Assembly (NCBI GenBank): GCA_003313425.1
Contig: NHZP01000015.1
Span: 186,001-250,000 of the forward strand
Direction: 5' to 3'
From: Pseudopyrenochaeta lycopersici
Lineage: Eukaryota > Ascomycota > Dothideomycetes > Pleosporales > Pseudopyrenochaetaceae
DNA length: 64,000 nucleotides
The notes below the pieces were generated by a model, which was not told where the DNA came from, did no database searches, and saw only the letters and a list, made by a program, of their open reading frames with translations. The position numbers and the translations under genes are program-made. Shown here in pieces: positions 22,253 through 34,125 of the stretch. Every line of letters begins with the position of its first letter. The stretch's first letter is position 1.

Positions 22253-23276
22253 TTAGAGATCAGGCTTTGGCTTGTCCTCTGTCGCGTCTTCTTTCTCCAC
22301 GACTACAAAATCATCTTCCGCCTCGGCGGTCTTCTGTCTCTTCAAGGAGGGCTGGTGGACACCTTCAGCATCCTGTGGATCGACAGTTGGGGCATCTGGC
22401 AGCTGCGATAAGAGTTCGCTTGGCTCGGTCGATTGTTCTTGCTCGGTTACAGACTTGTCGTCTGCTTTTGTCTCGGTAGTTACTGGCGGGAAGAACTCGC
22501 TACACAAGTTGATTTAGCATGTTTATCACATGTGGAGATCACTAGACTTACGGGATGTTCTGGAAGTAGGCATCTTCATCTTTCTGTAGAAAATTGCAAA
22601 AGATGACGCGATCCAACTTGTCTGCGTTACCCTCCTCGAGAAACTTGCGAACAGTCTCCAGCGCGACCAGACTCGCTTCACCGCTCGGATAGCCGTAGAC
22701 ACCCGTACTTAGTGCCGCAAAAGCAATGCTCTTGCACCCATTGTCGACGGCTAACTGCAGGCTTGTGCGGTAGCAGCCAGACAACAGCTCGGCGGCACGC
22801 GGGCCCTCCTTCCAGTATATCGGACCAACAGCGTGTATGACCTTCTTGCTTGGGAGCCTGTAGCCATCTGTGATCTTGGCGCTGCCTGTCTCGCAGCCGT
22901 CGAGTGTCTCACATTCATCGTACAGTTCTGGTCCAGCTGCGCGGTGGATGGCGCCATCGACCCCGCCCCCGCCGAGTAGCGAGCTATTCGCGGCGTTGAC
23001 GATTGAGTCGATTGCGAGCGTTGTAATATCCTGTCGAATGACGCTGATTTTGTCGTTCAGCTCTGCCGAGGCCTCATAGGAGGGCTCAAAGTCTTCGTCG
23101 TCTTCCGCTACGATCTTCTTGAGCTTGTAGAGCAGGGTGAGGGTGGGAATCTCATCAAGCGAAACCACGCCGGCCATTGTGGCAGAGGTTCGAGAAGACG
23201 TCGCAGGTGGTTTGGCGAGGTAATATGAGCTAGTCATGGGTCTTAGTATAGTTCGCGCAGTGAGTAGACGGAACAT
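22253..23276 (-). CDS. Macrodomain protein (MacroD-type ADP-ribose hydrolase)
   Basis: Exons 23276-22552 and 22499-22253, 52-nt intron, 323 residues. The macrodomain (about residues 75-240) shows the ADP-ribose pocket: [27 protein letters not shown] core split as [20 protein letters not shown], then KVIHAVGP and [14 protein letters not shown]. MacroD-class enzymes remove ADP-ribose from acidic residues or hydrolyse O-acetyl-ADP-ribose. A Ser/Glu-rich disordered tail follows. Start choice is open: ATG 23276 adds a basic, mitochondrial-presequence-like leader ([13 protein letters not shown]); the ATG at 23237 would give 310 residues. The frame also continues upstream without a domain. Confidence 0.88.
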
Positions 23277-24032
23277 GTGCCTGAAGGTAGGGAGCCGTCG
23301 CGGGAAGCTCATGGGAAGTGGGGTGGAGCTTGGGCCATCCCTACATTGGCCGCCAAGACAAGGCTTAGTTTCATTCATCTCACCAACATTCCGCTCTTCC
23401 ATTTTGGACATTTTGGGTACGCAAGAGTGGACGACCAAGTCAAAAAATCAGACACTGGCCTGGCTAATATGGCCGCGCACGAAATCAAAGCACTCATCGC
23501 TTTAAATCAGTACAGCTTGATAGCTACCGATGTCGCGCGTATATACCTCAGTTCTATGCTGAGCGATTCGGTGCTATCCAGAGTTGACATGTCGTTCTGG
23601 ATAACGGTCTTTTCCATATCGCTCAAAAGATTTGCAGGTTTCGGGTGTCATTTTTCAATTTGTGGACAGGAACGCTGACTGCGCTTTTCATCCGTGGGCA
23701 CCACTAGTCACTTGGGTAATCGCATACCTTAGGTTGGTGAGGAGTTCAGTGTGTCTTGTTCTATGTAGAAGCGGTAAAATTTAGAAATCCCGTGCTGGGT
23801 AACTTCGAATAAGCTAATTTTTCATTCCTAGATCTTCACCACTATAGGATTGAAGCCATTTGATTCTGTAGAAGTGTTGCTACCTTGAACGACGTGAACA
23901 TTCATACAAGACGAACATCCTCATAATTAATACTGTGCGGCGAAGACGGCTGTTGCAGATTCAATTTCCGAAAACCCACTCACAGTTCCCCGCCTATTCT
24001 CATTATATACATCGCCCGTCAGGGCTCATTTC
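23277..24032. other. Spacer, no gene seen
   Basis: Between the macrodomain promoter and the end of the next minus-strand gene. A plus-strand frame at 23277-23678 has no features beyond being antisense to leader sequence. Confidence 0.4.
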
Positions 24033-24358
24033 CTATGCCTCAAATTCGATTGCCTTGCTATCAGCACCCACCTCCCGCCTCCATTTATCTCTGCCATCAC
24101 AGTAATTGCCCCTGGGTTCGCTGCATCTGCTGCTTGTACCGTAGTCTTCGCAGCCACCTGACCTTTCTTAGCACGCTAGTACAAGAGTGTTGTGGCAGAG
24201 AACATACCTTGCTTGTTACACCAGTAGGCGTGATTGGCAACGTACGTTCCCAGCACCTCGTTGCAGTATCCACAATAGATTCCAGGATTGGAGACTTTGG
24301 CGCACTTGCATGCCGCCGCGATGCCGATTAAGGAGGCTAGTGCCAAAAAGAAATGCAT
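24033..24358 (-). CDS. Small cysteine-rich secreted protein (effector candidate)
   Basis: Signal peptide MHFFLALASLIGIAAA, then a Cys-rich body: CKC, CGYC, WC in exon 1 (24358-24208) and three more Cys (GGC, SRC, NYC) if a 41-nt intron (24207-24167) is removed and exon 2 runs 24166-24033. The spliced product has 94 residues and eight Cys, an even number suited to disulphides. Without splicing the frame ends at 24176 after 60 residues. A TATA-like GTATAAAG lies about 100 bp upstream. Function unknown. The intron is at the lower size limit, so exon 2 is tentative. Confidence 0.55.
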
Positions 24359-24458
24359 CTTGGAGACTCAGGACAAGTACAAGGAGTGCTTTAATTAGGT
24401 GACGAACTTGATTCAATGCCTCAAGATACTAATCAATGGAAGGTATTCTGCCTCCCTT

Positions 24459-24466
24459 CTTTATAC
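24459..24466 (-). promoter_or_regulatory. TATA-like element of the cysteine-rich secreted protein gene
   Basis: Minus-strand GTATAAAG about 100 bp upstream of the ATG at 24358. Confidence 0.4.
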
Positions 24467-25228
24467 AAATTTCGAGAGTGAAATTCACGAACACTGGCAT
24501 CAAAGAGATTTCACTTGCGGAAGGATCGTGTTTATCGCATTCCTCGCGATATTCTCCAAATACCACATGTGCAATATATTCAAGGTACATTGTCTCGTAT
24601 TCGCAGAAACACGTGGTAAGTCAAGATGGTGCAGGACGCTAACCCACCTGAACATACCAGCTTCCGCGTCTTGAAGCAACCAACACTGAATTAGGTAGTC
24701 AGGGCCGCAACTGGCTTGAATGCGGCGGTAGGGTCTGTTTTGGTGGTGAAATGCATCTCCTATCCCACTTGTCATTGCGTCGAACTTGCAAGACAAAAAA
24801 ATTTTAAGGCAGAGGGCTTTGATTGAGCTGTTACATCTACCCAAAACCTACCATGTCAGATGAATTCGAGTAGATATCCAGAATTTCCCCTTTAGCGCCC
24901 ATAGTGCATTCGAGAAACAATGTGTTATTATGATACTATACACACCTCATTTATGGAATACTCGACGAAAAGTTTTTCCCTATTACCGTACTACGTAAAT
25001 TATAGGAACGTACAACACTTTCTTGTGTACTCTTGCACTCTTACAATAACCTTTTATCTGCTTTCGAAGTATTGTTATTGCTATTATGTTGATAAACGTA
25101 ATAGTTAGAGATAAAATGATTTACCGCACAGACCACATTGTTCCTTCCGAAGCGTACTCAGCTGACTCAATACTTACCTCAACTTGGAAGCCAACCATCT
25201 CCCCATTATATCTGGTTACGAATGAGAA
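24467..25228. other. AT-rich spacer upstream of the first HET gene
   Basis: A minus-strand frame (24500-24844) has scattered Cys and Trp but no start, signal peptide or splice logic; it might be a relic of another small secreted protein. No gene called. Confidence 0.3.
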
Positions 25229-27130
25229 ATGGACACCAATAATTGTCCCTTCTTCGGACCAGATTCAAAAGCGAACAGCGTGACCATTGCAGATGTTCAG
25301 ACGCATGCCGCGAGCGGCTGCACCCAATGTCTGCTACTACGAGGAATTGCGACCAAACTCACAGATCAAAATGTCATTTTCGACGCGGAACACATGCGAC
25401 GTTATGGATGGCGTCGGGTACCGTATAGGATAGCCGAAAAATCCCTTTCTAACGATATCGAAATCTTCGTGGCAGAAGGTATAAATTCGACGGCTGATTG
25501 ATGTTATCTGGGGTAGGAAGCTAATCTATGCCCCAAAGGCTCTCCTAAGCTGTTCCCCGAGTTGCAGCACCGGCTCCTGGATGGAGATGTCCCTTTAAAG
25601 GAGGGCCTCTCTCGTGCCAAGGAATGGATAAGCCAGTGCTCGGCGAAGCATGAATCCTGCCAACAGCCATCCGCCAGACCCTTACCGAACCGAGTAGTCG
25701 ACGTCAGTGGGGCTACTGTCCGATTGGTAGAGACTACTACCGACCAGTGTGGTCAGTATACCACCCTTAGCCACTGTTGGGGGAGTTCTCGGCCGCAATG
25801 CCTCACGACCCGGTCGACTAGAGCAGACAACATGCACGGGATCCCGTGGGCATCGCTTCCCAAGACTTTCCATGATGCAATAAAAATTACCCAGAAACTA
25901 GGAATCCAGTATCTGTGGATCGATTCCCTCTGCATCCTCCAGGACGACGATGCCGACTGGAAAGAAGAATCATCTAAGATGGCTTCGATCTACCAGAACT
26001 CGTATCTCACGATATGCGCGACGGCAGCTCGAGATGATGACGCTGGCCTCTGGCCACGTGTGGCCCCGATGGAAGTGGCTGAAGAGGTTGTCATTCAGCA
26101 CGGAGGCAAGGAGTACCAGGTTTATGTCAGAGACAAAGAAGTCCGCGACGATGTGAATGCGGTGCACATGATGTGGAATCACAGTACGGTTGTGTGGAAA
26201 ATTGTCAAGGACATCTGCCCACTCATGAGCCGCGCCTGGACGCTCCAAGAACGGCTCTTGGCGCCGCGATTACTTCACTACGGCCACGGAGAAATGCTTT
26301 GGCAATGTTCAGAGCTGGCTGCCTGCGAATGCTGCGTTAGTGCAGCAGATAGGTCCAAGTATATGGGAATGACGGGACAACTTACGGATCTGGCCCGCCG
26401 AATGCAAAAGGAAAAGAGCCTTAAGGCTATTGCACGAAGGTGGAGAATTCTCGTTGCGTTCTACTCAGAACTGGATCTCACATGGTCCAAGGATGTGTTG
26501 CCTGCCATGTCAGGTCTGGCCAAAGTATGCTTGTCCGTGCGACCCGGAGACGTTTATCTAGCGGGCTTGTGGGAAAGCACCATCATCGAAGACATGTGCT
26601 GGCATGTACCCTTCGGGCTCAGCCCGCTGCACCGCCCAAAGATTTGGCGTGCCCCGACGTGGTCCTGGGCTTCGGTCTGTAAGGACGTCGGGTACACGTT
26701 CGACGACTCCGAGAACAATAGAATCTACGCGCGGGTGGTTCGAGCCTCGACCGTGCTCGCGGGCCCTGATCCCACCGGCGAGGTTTTGTCCGGCTCCGTG
26801 GTACTTTTCGCCCCCGTTAAGGCTGCCGTTGTTACAAAGATTTTTAGGTCTTCATTTTACGTAGCAGCCGATTCGCTCGATATTTTGTGCTATGGCGATT
26901 CGGTGACGGACTTTGAAACAGGTTTGATTAGAGTGGGGATTACCGTCTTTTGTCTCCGACTAAAGACTATATACAGTGCAACCAATGATTGGATGCTGTT
27001 ATTGGTGGCAGTTGACGGTGAGAGGCCCGGTATTTATCGACGGATTGGCATGGCAAATCCGTCGACCAGTGGAACTGACCGGCATTGGTTCGGGGATGGA
27101 AGCCATGAGATGGAGGTTGAGATCATTTAG
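25229..27130 (+). CDS. HET-domain protein (heterokaryon incompatibility type)
   Basis: Exons 25229-25478 and 25539-27130, 60-nt intron, 613 residues. The three HET blocks are present: YTTLSHCWG (157-165), YLWIDSLCILQDD near 208-219 and SRAWTLQERLLAPR near 314-327. An N-terminal CTQC pair and a C-terminal WRAPTWSWASV segment are also typical. HET domains are TIR-like modules; overexpression or activation causes growth arrest and cell death in non-self recognition. No NLR or other partner domain is fused. A plain HET protein with unknown recognition partner, in a gene-poor flank of a transposon. Confidence 0.93.
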
Positions 27131-27550
27131 ACTGAGAACTCGTCTCAGCATAGCACTGTGAAGATTACTTCTCAGCCGCGCACAACCCAATGGCCTTGCT
27201 AGATTGAAATCGTGCAAAACATTATCCCTAAATCTCAAGAATTATGTAAGATTATCCTCTTGGCAAAGCACTATCAAAAGGAGGTTACATGAAGAATCTC
27301 CGTTTCAGTACACTTGTGTAGAATAAACATTGCACCAGGTTCAAGGTGCCTTTTGCCCCAGTGGTGGCAACTACCCATAACGAGGCGAGTCCAGCAAGGA
27401 TGCGCTGTCTATAACCCCACCGTAAATCACAACTTCTTATAATACTAGTTCATTCTTTCCCCAGTGTAAATATCCCATAGGTATTATACTAGCAATGCAA
27501 GCTTAATAGTAGTACTCTAGTAAATCAGCCAAATTATTACGGTGAAGACA
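27131..27550. other. Spacer between HET gene and transposon
   Basis: 420 bp with normal to AT-rich composition. The base change into the AT-rich repeat is abrupt at about 27551. Confidence 0.4.
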
Positions 27551-29299
27551 TAACGTCCCTCCCTGCGTGCTGTAAAACCCTGTGTGCCGCAAACCTACTA
27601 GTACTTTTTATTATAATAAGAGCTAATAATAATTAAGAGGCGTAGATAATCTTAAAATAGTAATATTAAATTCTAAGCTTTATATAAACTATATATTTTT
27701 AATATAAATCTTTCTTTTAGCTTATAATACTATAATTTACTATATATATATTGTTAGGACTGTTGGTAGAGGTCGAGGTTAAGTGATAGGGGATAGTATT
27801 AAGACTAATCCTTAACCTCTGCTCTAAGGAGGTAGCTCTCGTTTATATACTAGCCCGTCTCTAGTGTAGTCCTAAGCCTTTCTAGGCTCTATCTAGTATA
27901 GGTCTAAGGGCCCTCTACTAGGTTGTCCCCTGCTAGGTCTAGTATATTTATAACAATTACCCTCCCCTTTTTTTTAAGGGTTGTCCCTAACCCGTATAGA
28001 CGTTACGCGCACGCTGTTCGCGCCGCCCTAGTCCTAACGCGTCTCTAGTTATTCGCTAGGTAACGTAATATATTTTTTATAGGCGGCTTTTACAGCTTTA
28101 CCTGTAAATCTTTTTACGTAAAGTAGCTACCTTTATAACTGTTGTACGGTCGCTGTTTCCTAGCTGCCTTAGCGTATTCCTTTCTTGCGACTGCTATTAG
28201 CTGGGGCCTTACGTGTTTAGCTTATAAAGTTTGCGTATGTAACGCTGTTACGTAGGTAGGTTGTTATAGCCTATCCCTACTAGCTGCTTATTACCCCTTT
28301 ACGTAGTTTACCCTTCACAGGTAAGTTACTAGTGAGCTGCTGCCTACGACTGCCCTAGTAAGAGGCTAGGTTTTAGAGGGTCTGTAGGCGCAGAGGTGTA
28401 TAAGTGTACTACTCCCCTTCTCTCTACTACCTATATCTACTTCCTTCTTTTAGGTAATTATACTACTCTTTAACTTGCTTAATAGGTTCCTAAATACTAA
28501 CTAGCGTAAGTAACACGCCTCTTCCTAGTTACATCTATAGTTTACCTAGTAATATGCAGCTGCAGCTATTACTTACTTAGTTTTAGTGCAAGGCCTGTAT
28601 CTCCGCTCTCTCTATAGTGTCCTGCGGGGACCCTAACGGTATAGTTTAAGGCATGTTTCGCACGTTTTACTTAGGCAAAGGCTATTATGTCCGCAAGAAT
28701 AACTTTAGTATATATAGCTATTATTCCTCCTAGAAGAAGGGGGGTTGTGTTAAGGTAAGTAACTTACCCTTACTTCTAGGTTTAGCTGACAGGTCTCCTA
28801 GATTAAACCTTCGTTCGTGACATATATTTACTAGTATTACTTTAGATAGCTTTAAATTTACTAAAAAGTTTATATATTTTATCTAAAGCTTTATTAAGCT
28901 ATAAATAGCTATAAAAAGATTTTATACTAAGTATAATACTTAAATATCTACGCTTATTATAGTTTAAAAGTAACTTAATAGCTTAGTAAGTAAAGTTAAT
29001 AAATAAAAGCTTTGTTTTTAACTATATAGTAAATTTAAAAGTAAAATAGCTATATTTTAGTAATATATAGTATATACTTCTATAATACTAAATAAAGCTT
29101 TTACTTTTAATAGTTTAGCTATAAGTAATAGTATATACTAAATAGTACTAGTAGTATATATACTTTAGAGCTTAGTTTTTACTACTTATGGCTTAGTCTT
29201 TTTTAGTTAATAATTTTCTTTTTATATTCTTAATAAATTTAGTATATCTTAATAAGGTTATGGCTAGAGCGGGTTAGCCATCCTCTCTGCTAGAGGTGG
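27551..29299 (+). repeat. Left inverted arm of the long-inverted-repeat element
   Basis: AT-rich, RIP-like sequence pairing with 33157-34260 as reverse complement. It is interrupted by a solo LTR at 27752-28822; removing it and one TATAT copy restores continuity with the other arm. Confidence 0.8.
27752..28822. mobile_element. Solo LTR of a second retrotransposon family
   Basis: 1071 bp starting TGTTAGGAC and ending TTCGTGACA (TG..CA), flanked on both sides by the 5-bp duplication TATAT (27747-27751 and 28823-28827). The opposite arm of the host element lacks this block, proving insertion. Sequence is RIP-worn and does not match the LTR of the element at 35789-43353. Orientation cannot be fixed with certainty. 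Confidence 0.8.
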
Positions 29300-30125
29300 C
29301 GATACAAAGTACTAAATCACGGAAAGCTTCACTGCCACCTTCAGCCTTGCAGGCTGCGAATGATGGAGCTCTTGCCAAATGTGCAAAGGTGGTGATGCGA
29401 AGTGTGACCAATCCAAAACGCCTACATGATGCCATGCGAGAAGCACACAGAAACACCGGGTGACTTGAGATTTACATTCAGCCTTGTCGTGCTGGAGAGC
29501 GGGATGCTTTCGCACGACTGCGTGCTCAGCCGGACACAGTGTGTGTGGGGGCATAGCAAAGAAGCAACCACTTCAGCTGCATTTGGAAAGAAGCTCCACG
29601 ACGGCTCCCGAAAAGGCGGCGTATTTTTATCTCAGCCTTTGCACCTAATCTTACGCACTGCCGAGCTGCTATGGATGTTCTATTTATATCAGTGTCCTGT
29701 GAAAAGTCACAGGCAACGAATTCAGCTTTGTCAGTAGCTGCCGATTGAATGTCTACAGAAATATCTGGCACTGGGAATTCTACAATCAGTAGAATTGGTA
29801 CGGGCGGCAGGGTATTGATGGAACGCGTTTTGTTGAGCCATACTGTATGTGACGGGGGCTGGGTGCATGTTCCCGGTTTGCATCAGGCTGAGAGATGGCG
29901 TCCACTCAATATTCCTTCTAAACCAAGCTGAACAGCCGAGAACACTGTCACGAATCAAATGTATTCCTCTTAGCGCCTTCGATCTTTAATGCCAAATGGG
30001 TAGCAAAAACAAGCGTGTCGAGGGCTGAGCAAGGGAACGCAGGACGATAAATAACCCACGCCCGCCGGATCTCTACGAAACATCATACTTTCCCTTTTTT
30101 GTTGACCTCGTATTGCCCTGTGACT
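29300..30125. other. Internal segment of the transposon upstream of the cargo gene
   Basis: Normal composition. A plus-strand run of about 60 codons from within the arm edge to a stop near 29463 (..SALQAANDGALAKCAKVVMR..) looks protein-like and could be a captured gene end. The remainder probably holds the cargo gene's promoter. Confidence 0.3.
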
Positions 30126-32788
30126 ATGGCCCTCACACTTCCAACAACCGCCGACAACGGCACTGCATTCGTTGGCGAAGCGCAGAAGCCAACGATCCGG
30201 CGCAGCGGCCTTACCATCGTCGCTGGAGGCCTTGCCAGCAAGATCGAGTAGGGCAGTCTTCCGTGCTTTGGCTTGTTCACAGATTTAACGTTACTGCTCT
30301 AGTGTGGTCTTTCTCCACGGTCTCAATGGCCACCCGGAGTCTACGTGGACAGACCCCAGTACGGGCTTCTTCTGGCCCTGGGAGCTCCGGAAGCAGCTCG
30401 AGGAAGCTCGCATTATGACCTATGGCTACGATGCCGACATCTCGTCTCAATTTGGGACCAATCTGATTCGGATAAAGTCAGCTGCTGAGAGTTTTCTGAG
30501 TAGCCTTGTCAACGAGAGACAGGAGGACAATGTCCGCTAGCCTTTCCATTCAGTCAGCGTGCAGTGTTGATGAAGTGTAGGAGCAAGAAAGGCCGCTGAT
30601 TTTCGTTGCGCATAGCCTGGGCGGGCTCATCGTGAAGAAGGTACGTTTCTGCCTTACGTTAGGTCGCGCACCTGATTGGCTGATGTACTATAGGCCTTGG
30701 TCCTCGCTTCACAAGCCATCCTGACCGAGAGTGACGATCAGCATCTGATCTATAAGTCGGTCAAGGGCTTGGTGTTCTTTGGGACGCCGAACGCTGGCAG
30801 CAACATGAACGAAAAGAAACGCATTTGGATCCTGAAGAAGATAGCCAAGGTGGCGTTCATTGAGGTACCGCCAAAGCTTGAGGCCGCGCTTGTGCAGCAT
30901 TCTGATGAACTCCTTGATCTTGCCGAGGACTTCCGGAAGGGCCCGATATATGTGTTGAAGCAGATGTTTATCTACACATACTACGAAACGCGCACGACAG
31001 CCAAGCTTGGTGAACTGGTAAGGACGCCAGTCCCGTGCGCCCAGGCTTAGCTGATATGCATAGATTGTTGACGAAACTTCTGCCACCATTGGGTACGATC
31101 GAGAGACTAAGGCTGGGATCGAAGCAGACCATGAAGGCATGGTTAAATTCCGAGACGAGGCCGATCCGGGTTATCGCAATGTGTGGGGCAAGTTGAAGAT
31201 ATTGAAGCGGAACGCGTTGAAGCCGCAAATTCAGAGTGGGTCATAGCTGTCGTGAGACGGGCTTCCACTGATCAAGTGCTTGAACTGATGGATTGTCTGC
31301 AGCACAGGATGGCGAGCTGGATGACGTGACCATTCATGATACACTTACTTGCTTTGGCACTTACCAGAATCGCAAGAGTATACTGTGTTTTGGTAGGGGG
31401 CTTGATTGTGATGATTCGTCAGTGACTGATCCGGACAGATGCCGCTGGCCAGCGCACCTTGTCATCTCTCATCATTCTCAAGGAAATCATGCGTGCCATA
31501 CAAGATGATCTGCGCTTACCGATGTGCCCATATCCCTGTGAATTTTTCGATCTAATTGGAGGATCAGGGACTGGAGGGTGAGTCGCGTCGCTACCTCCGA
31601 TGGATTCGCTAACAAACAAAAGTCTTGCAGCACTTTTGCTAGGGCAGCTGTCACTAAATATAGAGAACGCCACCAGAGCATTCTCTCAGACTATGTGTGA
31701 GTTTGTAAGAGGATGGAAACCAAACTTCCTAAACCCGTTCCTTCCAAGGTACGATCAAAACTTCATATCAACAACTGTTGGCAATGTTCTCCAGGGAGCG
31801 GCCCGGGAATATGGTTGTGATCTTAGCAAAGATTCCCTGATGGAATTTTCAGAGGTCGAAGACTTTGGAGCTGGTCTACAAACTCGAGTGTAAGAAAGGC
31901 CTTTAATTCTGCCTGCCTGTGTAATGAAAGAATACTTATAGGTTCGTGTGCGCAACACGCGTCGTAGAAGAAACCGATGAACAGCTCTGTTTGATGTGCC
32001 ATGTCGGAGATCCGTTACGATCATACCGAGTTGATTATGAGACGATCGAGCAGCCGTGCTCCGTCTTCGAAGCGGGCACTGCGACATTGAGCCGAGCAAT
32101 ACTCTGTGAACCAACCCGCTTCAGCAATGGCACGCGATACGTTGATGGGAGTGAAACGCAAGTGAACCCCGTTTTCACCGCTATCTCGGAAGCCGAAAAG
32201 ATTTGGAGATCCGGAATCTCCGGGATTGGGGTGCTATTGAGCATAGGTGGGGGTGGCAGACCCGCGAAAATACCGTCCGACAAGGTCAACACCGGATTGG
32301 GTAGCTTCAGTAGGAACCTGAATACTCTCGTCAATGTCAACTTTGTTGGGCCGGAACAATTTAATACGCAGGCAGAAATGGTCTTCGAGCAGACAGAGGA
32401 GCAACATGGTTACAGCCGGTTTGACGCTGGCGCCCGTCTTCGCGATATCCGAGATGTTTACTCTGCGGAAATTACCGAGAACCTCGGACGCATTCATGGC
32501 CACACCCTGAATTATCTCGAGGAGGCCGGGACGAAGAAGCTTATCCGGGAGTGTGCTAGGAGGCTTGTCGATTGCAGGATTGAAAGGGTTATAATGGCTA
32601 ATGCCCGCAAGAACAAGGAAGAGGAGTTCCAGGACCTTAAGAACGAGGGGATATCGCGAGAGCGGCTGAAGGATTACCTCGACAGAAACCGTGAACAGGC
32701 AAAAAGACAGGCTGCAAGAGCAGTCGCGGACTTGCGAGGTTTGAAGCTACGTCTTTCCGCTATTGACGCAGCTCTAGGAAATATTTGA
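30126..32788 (+). CDS. SesB-like alpha/beta-hydrolase fused to a patatin-like domain with lost catalytic residues
   Basis: Nine exons (30126-30247, 30303-30531, 30581-30640, 30694-31017, 31064-31235, 31303-31392, 31439-31577, 31623-31889, 31942-32788) close exactly to 749 residues; introns are 45-67 nt. Residues about 42-270 form the lipase/esterase module typical of fungal SesB proteins and NLR N-termini: VVFLHGLNGHPESTW, nucleophile elbow VAHSLGGL (Ser129), VKGLVFFGTPNAGS and ADHEGM (candidate His268). From about 325 a patatin-like domain follows (ILCF-DAAGQRTLSSLIILKEIM, then PYPCEFFDLIGG). Patatins need DGGGxRG and GTSTG; here they read DAAGQRT (333-339) and GSGTG (374-378), so the Ser is Gly. 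DG at 536-537 remains. A charged coiled coil ends the protein. It lies inside the inverted-repeat element. Confidence 0.85.
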
Positions 32789-33156
32789 ATAGATTTGAGT
32801 CTCAAATACCTGCGGTAGTAATTACTCTCTAGAGGCAGCTTCTCATACTCCTACAGCAATAGAAGAATGCCTTGACGCTCTCTCTCATGACGCTCCTCAT
32901 ACGCCGACATCCTACCCTGCCTATCGAATATGATGCTATCGCACTAAACGCTGAAAATTTCATTTCATAGGCTAGAGTAACAAACATATCATTATTGGTG
33001 ATATATCAACTTAAGATTACACGTAGCCGCAGCGGAATGATGCAATATAGGGAGAAGCGCTCGAGAGCCCTGTACAATATAAGCTTTTCAAGGTACAGTA
33101 GTTCGCTTACCAATTATCGTGAGGTGTAGCCTATGTGAGAATAGTACATTAAGTTA
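32789..33156. other. 3' flank of the cargo gene inside the transposon
   Basis: 368 bp of ordinary sequence between the stop codon and the right arm; no gene seen. Confidence 0.4.
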
Positions 33157-33329
33157 CCACCGCTAGAAGAGAGGATAGCCAACTCGCTCTAGCTATAACC
33201 TTATTAAAATATACTATATTTATTAAAAATATACAAAGAAAATTATTAACTAAAAAAGACTAAGCTATAAGTAGTAAAAACTAAGCTCTAAAGTATATAT
33301 ACTACTAGTACTATTTAGTATATACTATT

Positions 33330-33700
33330 GTGCCGTTGCACAGGGTACCTGGGCAATCAGGTGATGATGGGTTTCCTTTGTCAGCGAAATTTAGTGATAA
33401 AACTTGGAGATGCGAGAGATCTCAACATTATGCACCAAAACCTCATGCACCACACTCCACGAGAATTCACTTCAAAAACTGAGATTTTGCAAAGTAGCTA
33501 GTGCATTAGCTACGTTAATTCATGAGATTTCAGACCATTTTGTTTATTACTTTTAATCAGGCTCCATACTTACCTTCGTTTCTGGCAGACTGCACAGGCA
33601 GAGCTGCTCCTGTTGTTCACGCACGTTTGGATTCCATCGTTACCTCTCATTCACAACACCAGAACTGCGGGATTGTGCCGAACCACCTTGTTAACTCCAC
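33330..33700. mobile_element. 371-bp insertion of unknown type in the right arm
   Basis: Starts GTGCCGTTGCACAGGGT and ends TTAACTCCAC; flanked by ACTATT on both sides (33324-33329, 33701-33706), a likely 6-bp target duplication, since the left arm has the uninterrupted sequence. Composition is normal, unlike the AT-rich arm. No inverted termini beyond GTG/CAC and no poly(A). A word like its start (CCGTTGCGCAGGGT) recurs near 45552. Confidence 0.6.
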
Positions 33701-34015
33701 ACTATTACTTATAGCTAAACTATTAAAAGTAAAAGCTTTATTTAGTATTATAAAAGTATATACTATATATTAGTAAAATATAGCTATTTTACTTTTAAAT
33801 TTACTATATAGTTAAAAATAAAGCTTTTATTTATTAACTTTACTTACTAAGCTATTAAGTTACTTTTAAACTATAATAAGCGTAGATATTTAAGTATTAT
33901 ACTTAGTATAAAATCTTTTTATAGCTATTTATAGCTTAATAAAGCTTTAGATAAAATATATAAACTTTTTAGTAAATTTAAAGCTATCTAAAGTAATACT
34001 AGTAAATATATATAT

Positions 34016-34125
34016 AGTAAATTATAGTATTATAAGCTAAAAGAAAGATTTATATAAAATATATATATATAGTAAATTATAGTATTATAAGCTAAGAAAA
34101 AGATTTATATAAAAAATATATAGTT
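34016..34125. repeat. 55-bp tandem duplication in the right arm
   Basis: Two copies beginning AGTAAATTATAGTATTATAA, 55 nt apart, differing by a few bases. Confidence 0.7.
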
